From NCBI RefSeq assembly GCF_902459465.1, contig NC_047073.1, positions 12,215,036-12,279,035 of the forward strand: a stretch of 64,000 nt of DNA, written 5' to 3'. A program made the position numbers and the translations under genes. The stretch comes from Asterias rubens. Taxonomy: Eukaryota; Echinodermata; Asteroidea; Forcipulatida; Asteriidae. The notes below the pieces were generated by a model that did not search any database, was not told where the DNA came from, and was given only the letters and a program-made list of their open reading frames with translations. Of the stretch, positions 50,101-60,828 are shown piece by piece; position 1 is the first letter of the stretch; every line of letters begins with the position of its first letter.

Positions 50101-51380
50101 AAAAAACTTGACAACTATATTAATTCTACATTTTATAGTTGAAACTTCAACCAGTCTACAGGTAATCTTCATAACACCATTGTTACCTGAATTATAAATT
50201 TAATATAAATTTTCATAAAAATCAAGTTGCTTAGTCTCAGAGTTGCAAAAAAAGTATGAGAATCCAATCAAATAATTAGAAATTTGAGATGTGCTCCCGT
50301 TCTTCGAATCAAAAGTTGATAACAAATTGAATAGCCCAATGCCCGAAAAATAAAGGTTGTAATTATTATAATTAATTGATTAATTGTTTGTTCCATGATG
50401 TTTCAAACTACCACCATGCCTGCAGGATGTCCAGGACACACGATGTTATTAATTACAATTAGTCTATAGTAAAATGTAGACCCAGTAACTCAACTGGGGC
50501 GCTGTACTCCTTTTTTCGAATTTGACATTATCGGTCATACGTACTCCTTTTTTGGAATTTTGACATTATCGGTCGTACCGATAATGTCAAAATTTGAAAA
50601 AAGGAGTACAGCGCCCCAGTTACTGGGTCTAAGTAAAATGAGACACTATTAATCAGTGAGCAGGCAGGACAATCCCCAGGTATTGCTGCTTAGTCACCGA
50701 CATCCATTGTGACTCATCAAAATGTCATGCAATAAAAAATGATTCTATGAAACATCAGATTGTCAAACAACAACAACAAGCACAATGCAGTAGCGGACCA
50801 TAGACTAATATAATATTAATAGAGAATATGAATTTGTTTTTGACAGACACTACTGTCACAATAGTTTCACATCGTAAACTCTACAAATCATGGGTTAATT
50901 ACAAACCACACACGTTCTGTAAACGTTTCCCCCAATCCAACCACACCACCGCCGGCCTAGACAAACAGAACTGACTGGACTACAACATGGGTACAGCTAC
51001 AGGTAGTGGTGGTGGCTGTAGACTTGTTGTGACATGTCTATAGTTGTTCAGTTCACTATAGCTAATGCGAGGTATTTTCTATGCATCTCTATTGTCTTTT
51101 TTACATGATACAAAGTTAGTACTTTGGAGACAACGTCAATATTGCATGTACATTGTCTGGGCTGAAGGAATGTCGTGGCATTGCTCAATGATGATGCAAT
51201 CTTTTTATCGCTGTGAAGTCTAAGCGAACTGAGCTGACTCATCCGTCTTCGTTCAAAAAACACAAATAATTGTAAAACCTAAATAATTCACGCAAAACTG
51301 CAGCGTCAAAAAAGTACTTACTTTGTGCAATATCTTGTAGTAGCCTTGATATTCCGGTCACTTTCTTCATCAAACTTCAT
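44036..51380 (-). CDS. GADD45: GADD45 stress-response protein
   Basis: Five exons (51322-51380, 49264-49377, 48605-48728, 45513-45644, 44036-44134) join in frame to 175 residues and a stop. The core ITYGVYQSVRKLG (about 45-57), RVMVCLHADD and DVALHIHFTLMEAFCREN (about 62-91) matches vertebrate GADD45 alpha/beta/gamma almost motif for motif, and DFVCLLVD (136-143) matches the CVLV strand. The family has an L7Ae-like fold, acts in nucleus and cytoplasm, and binds MTK1/MAP3K4, PCNA and CDK1; it is also linked to DNA demethylation. An insert rich in Pro, Thr and Asn (about 113-130) sits where vertebrate forms have an acidic loop. The length is close to the usual 159-167. One member cannot be assigned to a vertebrate paralogue. 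An ATTAAA on the minus strand at 43952-43957 is a possible poly(A) signal. Confidence 0.96.
45214..45455. mobile_element. Family A MITE, left third lost
   Basis: TTAAAGACACACTAAC at the left joined to the inner palindrome, right end GCGTCCACTGCCTTTAA. In GADD45 intron 4, 57 bp from exon 4. Confidence 0.85.
45513..45644 (-). CDS. GADD45: GADD45 exon 4
   Basis: Forty-four codons: VDCHERLARLLGDTH, a Pro-rich variable stretch, then NTEDFVCLLVD. Phase 0 at both ends. Confidence 0.93.
45684..46010. mobile_element. Family D MITE
   Basis: TTAAAGGGGTTTGATATC at the left; AAAACTACAGCACCTCAGCA, AGGGAAGCTTTCTACAATCA and ATCTGTGGACATTTTGTAC at the right. In GADD45 intron 3. Confidence 0.75.
46360..46530. 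repeat. Family H repeat
   Basis: AGGGCAAGGGCACCAAGGCC, CACCCTATGAGGAAATTG and GGAGGCAATCACCTCCGTTG. From 46531 to 47155 nothing recognised. Confidence 0.7.
47156..47578 (+). repeat. Minisatellite made of a family D MITE end, about 43-bp unit
   Basis: Nine to ten copies of AAAGGATTCGGGTACTTTTT then CAAAATGTCCACAGATTTAC and ATT, with few differences. The unit is the terminal inverted repeat of family D, and the array runs straight into the rest of a family D copy. Confidence 0.95.
47579..47930. mobile_element. Family D MITE joined to the minisatellite
   Basis: Inner palindrome TTAACCAGTTATGATATC..CATAACTGGTTAA and right end ATCTGTGGACATTGTG..AAAGTAC. The left terminus is the amplified array. 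Confidence 0.88.
48155..48476. mobile_element. Family L MITE
   Basis: AAGGCCAAGTAAAAAGAAAA at the left, TTTTTTTTACTTGGCCT at the right; second copy of 24300-24615. In GADD45 intron 3. Confidence 0.78.
48605..48728 (-). CDS. GADD45: GADD45 exon 3
   Basis: Encodes DPQRVMVCLHADDNADEDVA and LHIHFTLMEAFCRENSIRLI, the most conserved block of the family, including the acidic loop. Ends in phase 0. Confidence 0.97.
48729..49263 (-). other. GADD45 intron 2, no repeat recognised
   Basis: AT-rich with a G/A homopolymer junction at about 48823-48856. No other structure. Confidence 0.6.
49264..49377 (-). CDS. GADD45: GADD45 exon 2
   Basis: Encodes MIKMDAGMALERVLISAKLE and GRITYGVYQSVRKLG, the conserved amino half. 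It starts in phase 2 and ends with AT (phase 2), completed to Ile by exon 3. Confidence 0.96.
50479..50632. repeat. Long imperfect hairpin
   Basis: AGACCCAGTAACTCAACTGG at the left pairs with CCCCAGTTACTGGGTCT at the right; an inner arm (GTACTCC-TTTTTT-GACATTATCGGTC) is duplicated. In GADD45 intron 1; the rest of 49378-51321 shows nothing else. Confidence 0.85.
51322..51380 (-). CDS. GADD45: GADD45 exon 1 (start codon)
   Basis: ATG at 51378-51380 begins MKFDEESDRNIKATTRYCT, then AA before GTAAGT (phase 2). The homology to the family begins in exon 2, so the start rests on frame and splice agreement. Confidence 0.85.
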
Positions 51381-52287
51381 GGTAGGACAACACGCACGTA
51401 ATCCACGCAATTCTGTTGCCCAAAATGTCAGAACGAACCTCTAGTATTGTCAATCCTTCGCTACCTTTCATTCATCTGATATGACCATGTGACAATCATG
51501 CAATATAGGTGCTACGCTCTGATCACGCAGCCGCAGTGTAGACTTGATTCAAGTCCCGTTCTCGTGTGAGAGGTCCTAAAGCATATCGCGCCAACTAGCA
51601 AAACAATCCGTATGGTTGTGGTTGGCGAGCGATGCACGGGGTTGGGGACTTGAGATAAAGACAAGTCCACAGCATGGAGCAGGATGGAGCGGTGAAATCG
51701 ACTAGACACGTAACACACACGTGTAAACAGGACATGCGTACGACGTGGAATGTGCAACGTGTTCTTTGAAAACACAGGGAAAACCCCCTTTGCCAGCAGG
51801 GGCCGCGCCGGGGGGTGTATTTTGGCTGCAAACTTTGGGCCCTACGTCCATGAAGGTAAAGGCCTAGTGGTCGGTGCGGTGTACAAGCGTCAATAAAGGA
51901 TAATGTTGTTCATCAGGTTGCCATGATTGCAGCCGCAGTATTGGGTTGTTCACACGATATAGTGACTTCATTATGCTACAATTCTAGTTAAAAAATAATA
52001 AAAAACTGATTAAGCTATTTACAAAAGTTTTTGGGTATTCTAAATCTAGGGCCTCGGAAAACTTTCCATTCTAGATGCTCTGATTATGGAGGAAGTCCTC
52101 CATGTGATGATCTGTGGTGCAATAATCCGCCCACCCCCATTTAGGGAATTGATGAATGAAGGAAACAAAACAAAAAACCCTCCCAAATTTTGGGCCCCTA
52201 GAATCATTCGCCCCTGAGACTGGAAAAAAATCACTCCACCACAGACATATCATATCCACCACGGAAAATAAGACGTTAAAAGTAACA

Positions 52288-53530
52288 GACTTCAAAAGCA
52301 ACTATGACTTAGACTTGATTTCAAGTTTGCGATTGCGGTTGTAATCCGCGTCACAGCCTTGGAACCATAGAGCTAATATACACATAATGAATGTTTATGA
52401 GTGCAATGGTGCGAATATGTTCATGACATGGAGCTACATATATTGACTAGAGCGCTAACACCCCCTTATACACGCACTAAAGTTTTGAAGCCATGTGGGC
52501 GCATCCATGTTTATGTACAAACCAATACAAAAGCTTGAAATTTTGTACGGCAATTGTACGGCTATTTGCATGATAGTGCGTTTTTTGTTCTTTTTTATGT
52601 GCCACCGAAGCAAAAAATGCAGTAAATGTGAACGCACAATCTGCTGATCAGCGCACAAACTGCGAGCGTAATGTGCGTCATGATTAAAAGGCGCGTTTAC
52701 TTTTTTTAGTACGGCAATCAAGTCAAAGTTACGGTTTTCGTAGCGCGGACGTACGCGAGTGGACAGTTGCGTACGTATACGCACACGCAGAATGTAAAAT
52801 AATCGCGGCAATGTGTGTTCTCTTAAAATTCCGAGTTCACGCAACACATTAAACATGTCTGCGCCCAGGGTGGCTTGAAACGCAGAGCAAGTTAGCGCTC
52901 TAGTCAATATATATAGCTCTATGCTTCAAAAGCAACTATGACTTAGACTTGATTTCAAGTTTGCGATTGCGGTTGTAATCCGCGTCACAGCCTTGGAACC
53001 ATAGAGCTATTATAAGTTATCACCATAGAGCTATATATATTGACTAGAGAGCTAACACCCCGTTATACACGCACTAAGGTTTTGAAGCCGTGTGGGCGCA
53101 TCCATGTTTATGTACAAACCAATACAAAGCTTGAAATTTTGTACGGCAATTGTACGGCTATTTGCATGATAGTGCGTTTGTTCTTTTATTTGTGTCATCG
53201 AACCAAAACATGCAGCAAATGTAAACGCACAATCCGAGTTGATGAGCGTACAAACTGCGAGCGTCATGTGCGTCATGATTAAAAGGCGCGTTTACTTTTT
53301 TTTAGTACGTCAACCAAGTCGAACTTACAGTTTTCATGGCGCGGAAGTACGCAAATGGACAGTCGCGTATGTAAGCGCCCACGCCGAATGTAAAAAAAAA
53401 TCGCGGCAATGTGTGTTCTCCTAAAATTAAGATCGTTCTGTAATCACGCAACACATCAAACATGTCTGCGCTCAGGGTGGCTTCAAAACGCAGAGCAAGT
53501 TAGCGCTCTAGTCAATATATATAGCTCTAT
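52288..53530. repeat. 636-bp tandem duplication of a MITE and its flank
   Basis: The block TTCAAAAGCAACTATGACTT to ACCATAGAGCTA begins at about 52289 and again at about 52925. Each copy is followed by an element with ends TATATTGACTAGAGCGCTAA and GTTAGCGCTCTAGTCAATAT (52449-52915 and 53034-53525). Open frames in it are chance. Confidence 0.85.
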
Positions 53531-53539
53531 GGTTATCAC

Positions 53540-53870
53540 ACAAGCGCGAGTGGAATACGGTAAAATATAGCGCTTCTGCGCGCGTCCCATATCCAACGAG
53601 GCCGAGTACTACTCCATTCTGCCAATCTGATTGGAGGATTAGCGCGTACTTGAGATAAATATGCTTGGAAAACCAAGTCTAACTCATAGAGCAATATATA
53701 GCTCTATAGACCTTTTCGCAAATACCGGGGCGCGCGCGTAAGCTTGGAATTAGGTGCATTGTGGTCCAGCTGGTATCCAAATTTGATCCATATCTATCCC
53801 ACAATGCACCTCATTCAACAGACTGCGCTTGCGCATTGGTATTTGCGATAATGTCTATAGAACGCCCTGT
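53540..53870. repeat. Repeat relic and palindromic MITE
   Basis: 53540-53660 matches part of 27310-27700. 53703-53864 has TATAGACCTTTTCGCAAATA at the left and GGTATTTGCGATAATGTCTA at the right, an inverted pair, with CACAATGCACCT inside. Confidence 0.65.
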
Positions 53871-54319
53871 TATTAAGAGCGCCCTCATGCGGTCAAAAAT
53901 ACGGCAGATCAGAAAAAAAGGGGGAAAACCTGTCGGTTTGGGCAAACAAAACATTTTTTTTACCTTAAAAATCAGCAAACATGTGTCACTCGTTGGGGTT
54001 TTTGCAGTTAATTGGACAGAAAAAAAACACCTGATGTATTGGAAAAATCTACAGACTGTAATCATGGAGGAAGAAAATTATTTCTTCCTCAGCTTTAATC
54101 AAGTGATCCTTTCAAATCCGCATTATTTTATTTGATGATCAATGTTTGAATTTGGGAAGATTATAAATCAATAAAATAGACGCTTAATGGTAGTTTGTTT
54201 TAGTAGTCATAACAATACACACAAACAATGAAACGCAGGTTAGTTTTGTGTGCTGAAACTCTTGTAATATATACACGTTAAAACAGAACGATAATAATGG
54301 ATACTTAATAAAGCGCCGG

Positions 54320-54515
54320 TATCCGCCGCATAAGAGAAGGGGTTCGACCTCATGGCTGTGGCTGCTGAATGCACCGTCACCTTGTGAACCATGGTGCTAA
54401 GGATTAAGTCTCACAATCCAAACTTCGTCCCACTCACCTTGCAATAAAAATAATTGGCGCTTTGTATCCTTTGAAAAGGGCGCGTTATAAATACAGTCAT
54501 TATTATACTATTAAA
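54320..54515 (+). repeat. SINE fragment
   Basis: AGAGAAGGGGTTCGACCTC, TGGCTGTGGCTGCTGAATGC, TCACCTTGTGAACC and a tail ending GCGCGTTATAAATACAGTC. From 54516 to 55320 nothing recognised. Confidence 0.65.
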
Positions 54516-55320
54516 TAATATATAAATTTTTTGATACAGTTGATTGAAATTGAATCTAGAAGCTGGATGCCATCTCCTACATTTTATTTAAAAGGAACAT
54601 TACAGAATTGGTAAGAAAACAAATCTCGTCTAAGATCACAGATTTACATAAAACTTACAAGGTCTGTGATAACGATTAGTAGAAATATCCTTTGTTATAA
54701 TTCTGTCTGAAATGTCATATTTGCTGAGAAATAAATAAAACAAATTTCCAGTTTGGAGTTTATCACTCAGTGAGCGTTTTGGATTAAACAAAAAATTCAG
54801 TGGAAGCTTAGCAAAATTTCTAATCGTTTTTATTTTCTCACTATTTTCTCGTGACCCAAATCTCAAACTTTTACAGCTTTTGTTAGTCTATGTATATGTT
54901 TGATTACATAAAGTGCTTACACTGCATGTAACTGTTTGTTTAGCAAAAAAAAAAAAAAAAACCTGAAAGTTCCTTTAAAGAATAGACCTATGTTATTTCT
55001 TGGAAAACAGAAACGGGAATACTTCAGTAGGAAAATATCTTCGTATTGATCATTGTCGACATCGGACAAAGACGAACTAAGACGAACTACCCCACACAAA
55101 TCATTACCACCAGTGAAACAATATGACTGTTAGGCCTATACCGTTATTGGAAACACACTAAAAATATTCAAAAAAAAATTGTCGAGACGACAGTTTACAA
55201 TAACAACACAATTAGCACATTTTTGGTGCTTATCCTTACTGTGACTAGCCTTTTGATCAAGACGATTATAATTATTGGAGTTATCGATGCACCCGCTTTA
55301 TGCTTTACACAGACTGCATA

Positions 55321-55653
55321 TTAAGGCACTGGATACATTTGGTAAAATGTCAAAGACCCGTATTCTCACTTGGTTTATTCAAACATAATATTCACAAAAT
55401 AACAAATCTGTGAACATTTTGAGAATAATGACATAAGACTCCCTTGATGCACAAATCTGTGTGCTTACAGATGACAATTAAAGGCTTCAGGTCTGAAGTC
55501 TTTTATTATTTGAGTGAGAAATTACCCTTCTCAAAAACTTCGCTTCTCACAATGTTTTATACATGTACTATCAACAGCTCTCAATCGCTCGCAAGTAAGT
55601 TTTTATGCTAACAATTGTTTTGAGGTAATTACCAATAGTTTCCAGTGCGGTTT
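55321..55653. mobile_element. Family A MITE, divergent, next to the RPTP stop
   Basis: TTAAGGCACTGGATACATTT and AATAGTTTCCAGTGCGGTTTA. It begins 80 bp beyond the stop codon, so it may lie in the 3' UTR. Confidence 0.8.
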
Positions 55654-55734
55654 AGTGTATCAATGCTCATTTTGCATATTGTGAACTCTCTGATTTCGAC
55701 GACGAAGATATGCATCCTTTTCTGTGAACGGTCA

Positions 55735-55809
55735 TTACAAGAGGTTTTCATACACAACGTCCTGGTTTAGGTAAGTCTTCACTGCTTCATATAAAAACGT
55801 GTAGTGCGC
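55735..55809 (-). CDS. RPTP last exon
   Basis: Encodes AHYTFLYEAVKTYLNQDVVY then ENLL and TAA, the last helix of a PTP domain. The acceptor is GTGTACAG, phase 0. There is no longer cytoplasmic tail. Confidence 0.9.
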   Translation of the reverse strand, partial: AHYTFLYEAVKTYLNQDVVYENLL

Positions 55810-58800
55810 CTGTACACAACAAAAAAGGATAAAAAATGATGAAAGTAAGGTAAGATTGATATTGGATATTGGACATTCACTATGTTTTTGTATACAGCGA
55901 ATATTAGTATTGCTTTTTATATAACGGATATTGGACATTCCCGTATAGGTTCGTACAGTGAGGCCCCTGATGTCTAAGTTGTTATTCTTATACTTGCCAG
56001 TGACCATACTAATCTAGGGCAGGTTGCTCTGATCTTCTTGACTGACTGGAAAATATCCACCACCTTTTCATCCTCCAGTTTCTCCATGATGTTTGAAAGA
56101 GCACAGAATGTACCACTGGCGCCCTCACCGTCACTGAAAACATACCGCAAAACAATCATAACCGGTAAATTTAGCACAGTTATACAATTTCTTCTTAACA
56201 AGCGGGGGGGGGGGGGGATGGGGAGCACACACAATAATTCTCAATAATGTTCAAGTAAATTGAATTTGGGTGTGACCCAATAATTAATTTACAACAATAA
56301 AATTGAGGCCACACCGTCGGGTCGGTTCATACGGGACCCTTTTAGCTTTTTTGAGGTGTGAGAGGTATAGTTTTTTCTTTCATAGTTATCTCGCAACTTC
56401 GACGACCAATTGAGCTCAAGTTGTCACAGGTTTGTTATCACTCAGAAAAATATTTACACAATTTGTGTAAAAAAAACCATGTTTTAGAGGCAGGGGGTGA
56501 ACCTGCTAACAGTTAGGTAAACTTTTACCAGTTCGTTGCAGGGTAAAACTTACACAACAAAGACTTACAAACTTACTTCGTTTAGGAGTAAACATATTTA
56601 CCTAAATTTTCAGTACACTAGATATGTAAAATATTACACATTGATTGTGTAAACCTTACACTTATATTACATGTAAAACTATTCCGCGTTACCCTTTTAA
56701 TGGGCAAAAACTTTGATTTACCTGATAGCTGTGTAATTATTATTATTTTACCGTTTGTTTAGGTAAAATGTTTACTTGGATTGTTTGTAGTCGTACAAAA
56801 TTACATCTTTTTACCGTTGTTTGTACCTTTTCCCGTCTGAACGTTTGAGTTTATTCTAACACGACCCTAAGGCCTTACTGCCTGTTTGTGCTCGTTGAGC
56901 AAAAGTTACAAGCATGGGGATTTTGCTCTTTGATGGGCGTATTGAAAGGTGAGTTTCTCAAAAAAATGTCGATCTTCAGTCATGTACAGACACTGATGTT
57001 TGCGTATTATTATTTGTTAGTTTTTACAACCATTTCGGCCTACACGTTTGCCATAAACGTGAACATGTCTGCAGCGCTATAAAGTGAGCATGTGTTGTAA
57101 CGTGTTGCAACATGTTGTCTTGCTATATCAGCATTATAGCGCTGTATACATCTTTAAGTTCATGGCAAACATGTAGGCCAAATTTTAATGGTTGTAAAAC
57201 TAACAAAAAATAATACGACACGCATCAGTAGATATGGCTGTAGATCGTAACAACTTTTGAGAACTCACCTTTTAATACGTCCACCTAGGGGCACAAATCC
57301 CCATTCTTGTAACTTTTGCTCGCCGAGCACGAACGACATGACTGCATGGACTGAGACGTTAGCAACTTGTCACGCAGACACGCGCGTGCGCAAACGCGGG
57401 GAAAACATAACTTGCATGTAAACACCGGATTATTGTTCACAGTTCCTTGTAAGACCTACCAATGCCATGTAAAGTTTCTCTTTACTTTGGTAAGTCTTAC
57501 ATAACTTTGATTAACTGCAATACTTACTCTCAAAACATGTATATATTTTTTTACATTACAAATCAGTATATATTTTTGGCCGTGTATTACTTAAGTTAGG
57601 TAGTTTCTTACATAACTTTTTTACAAAACATCTTTTTACCATTTGTTTTCTGAGTGATATTTTGTGCATAATGTTGAAATACACCAAGTGAGAAGACTGG
57701 TCTTTGACAATTACCAATAGTGTCCAGTGTCTTTAAAGTTCCAGAGATCAAAATACACATACAAATCTAGCATTAACGCTGAAACCTTCGACCTTCCTTA
57801 ATTAGTACAAGCCAAAAATAGTTATTTTGTTTTAACAAAATAAAAAGGGAGAGACCCCTTGAACAAAATAACTCTTTGTATTACAACTTTCCGAACTGCT
57901 CATTTATTTTTGTTCGGCCCACATTGCGGATCAAAGTTTGTTCAGTTGTAGGAAGGTCCTGCAGCTATCCCTGCCCTGACATGACCAACCCGACTTGTGT
58001 TTTATTTATGTTTTGGACTAGTTCTTACATGCAGTGCACAGCTACTCGATGTTTTCCATGTTCTTGCTTCCATTTCTTCACTGCTTTTACTAGCTTCAAG
58101 ACAGATTTACAGGACGATGGTAAACCTTCATTGGGCCAGTCCAGGAACTGTAGATGGCATATCAAACGCGCCCTCTGTTGAAGGTTAATGTATGAAAATT
58201 TACATTTAACTTGTGTTCATAATAAGATAGCATACTTATTGCGACTGATTTGCAGGTACATGTACTTATGTTAAGGAGAATTGGCGAGCAAATGTTGATT
58301 CGTGATTAGAATGTACGAGGCGAGTACCTACTAGTCACGAATCTACACTTTATAGTCTGTTTGCTGACTTACTGTTTTCCCAAAACTTGGTGCTTTGTCA
58401 AACGACGTTCGGTCACATTTCTATTTTGCAAAATTTATATTAGCATGTGCCTATTTTATAGCGCTTGCAACATGTATAACGAGGACGATGATTGATCAGT
58501 TTACAATAATGTTTTTACTAAGGTAAATTAACCAACTGAAACATTTTGTTTGGAAACTGAAATAATATTATGGTTTCAGCTGTGTTTTGAACATCATGTT
58601 ATCTTTCGATTTGGGAAGACAGTCATTTTCAAGTTGAACTATCAATTTAGTTTGTAACGAATCTACAGTTAAGCGTAGATTCCTTACGAATGTACAGTTG
58701 AATGTAGATGAATCTACAGTTCGATGCAGATTCTTAAAAGTAATATCCACTTTCATCAATAGATTGACTTCGACACAGAATTTGTTAAAACAATGAGTGA

Positions 58801-60796
58801 TCAACATAATGATGTCAAACTCACGACAACGTAACACCGAATGCATGGAACTCACTCGACACTACTAGCCATGCCCGATAGAAAGATTGTTTTTATAAGA
58901 GACTCGCGTTTACCACAAAGGGTCTGAACTGGTTTTGACTTATGCACGGTAGTCTTAGGATTAAAGCCATTGGACACTTTCTGGACAGAACAAAAATTAA
59001 AAGTTCACAGATTTACAAATAACTTACAGGGTTTACAGAGGGTAATGGTGAAAGACTTCCCTTGAAATATTATTCCATGAAATGCTTTACTTTTCGAGAA
59101 AACATTAAAACAATTATCAATTCTCGATATCGAGAATAACGGATATTTTTTAAACACATGTCATCCATGACACGGCGAAACGTGTGGAAACAAGGGTGGG
59201 TTTTGCCGTTATTTTCTCCCGACTCCGATGAACGATTGAGCCTAAATGTTCACAGGTTTGTTATTTTATATATAAGTTGTGATACACGAAGTATGGGCCT
59301 TTGGACAATACTGTTTACCGATGTTGTGCGATTGCTTTAACAAATTTATCGTGACCATGGCATGCTATTTTGGAGGAAAATGTATACCACAAGAGCGCAC
59401 CATGCGTGAGAAAACCTTGCGGCAAGAGTCATTCATGAGACCTAAGACTTCTTCTGCAAATGCATTTGGTCCAAAATGGTCGAACATTAAGCCCCTATAG
59501 GGTTCTTTATCTTCAACCATGGAGCATTTTGGGTGCACATAGTCTTACACAAATTTCCCTATTGAGAGCAATGAAACCCATAAATGAAGGTGTGAATTTA
59601 TGAGGATTGTTGTACCTGCTTGCCACAAGTTACCAATGTCATGTATCGCACAATAATGTTGTCATCAATCCGTTCGGTATGTTGTAGTGTGATCGTGTAA
59701 CTACCACTTTTTATGGGTGATTGTTCCTCGGGCCAGTATTGGCCACATGACTGAAACGATAAAAATATAAACGAAATAACATAACAAGACAAACCACACA
59801 ACAACATATAATAATAATAATAATCATCATGATAAAAAACCTCAAACAACAATAAAACCAAACATTGTTTAATGCATGTTCATTCAGTGAAAAACACAAT
59901 GCCAATGGGAGACTTTTGGGACGCTTGGTGGCAGCAGACTTACCAGGTGGAATCCATTGTTCATGTGCGCACGCTCAGAACTACGTAAACAATGGAAATT
60001 TACCTTGTAAGTCTGCTGCCACCTAGCGTCCCAAAGTCTCCCATTGTGTTGTTCTTTGTGAATAACGCATTTATAATAACTGTTAATAATAACCATCTTC
60101 TTCCTTTTTTTTCGTCGGAGGATTTTGATTGCAAAGTCAGCAAACTTGAGTTTAGTCTATGGTCCCTTCGGGGCCATGGATAAATGTGTGTAGGATAAAA
60201 GATTTGCGTCTAAGAGCCATTCAATTAAATTCACTGATGTGAAGGAAAAAAACTCAGTTGGACAACAATTAAATGATAATTATCTCCACAAAATAAAAAG
60301 GGGAACATCCACACTAGTCAGGATTTTTTCTATAAAAGATAATTGCTTTTAAAATAAAACATTATTTTGAGAAATACTTACTGGTTCGTGTAACTTTTAG
60401 GGTTCAATAAATAATTGCTTACAAAACAAAACACAACATATGCCTCCATTGGAGAAATACTTACTTGGTTCATGTCATGTTTAGGGTTCAACATGACAAT
60501 GCAAGTCACATTGTAGTCATTGACCATCCTCCACATATCATTGACGTTATGAGGCCAAGGCATTTGGGTAACTATATACACCCCCTTACAGCTAGGACTC
60601 TGTAATAGTTAAGAATACAGCTTTAAATATGGCGTATATGGAGGTCGAAATCATAGGTATAATAATAAAAATAATATAACAACAATGTAATCTTGCTGCA
60701 TTTTGCTTATCTGTTTTTAGCTTAATGCTTATAACAATTATGTAAAAATTTCTGTACAGCCTTTTGAAAGCCGCTTTATCCAAAAATAAATTATTA

Positions 60797-60828
<32 letters not shown>

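Noticed and set aside
52455-52907. 150-codon open frame on the minus strand
   Set aside because: It lies wholly inside a repeated MITE unit and is broken in the second copy at 53052-53276.
53761-54135. 124-codon open frame on the plus strand
   Set aside because: It begins inside a palindromic repeat and has no family resemblance or splice context.
55502-55507. AATAAA on the minus strand as RPTP poly(A) signal inside a family A MITE
   Set aside because: Position is plausible, 230 bp beyond the stop, but such hexamers are frequent in this AT-rich DNA and no downstream GT-rich element stood out.
57876-58188. Two overlapping open frames on the plus strand
   Set aside because: They are shadows of the RPTP WPN exon at 58029-58174 on the minus strand, which carries the homology.
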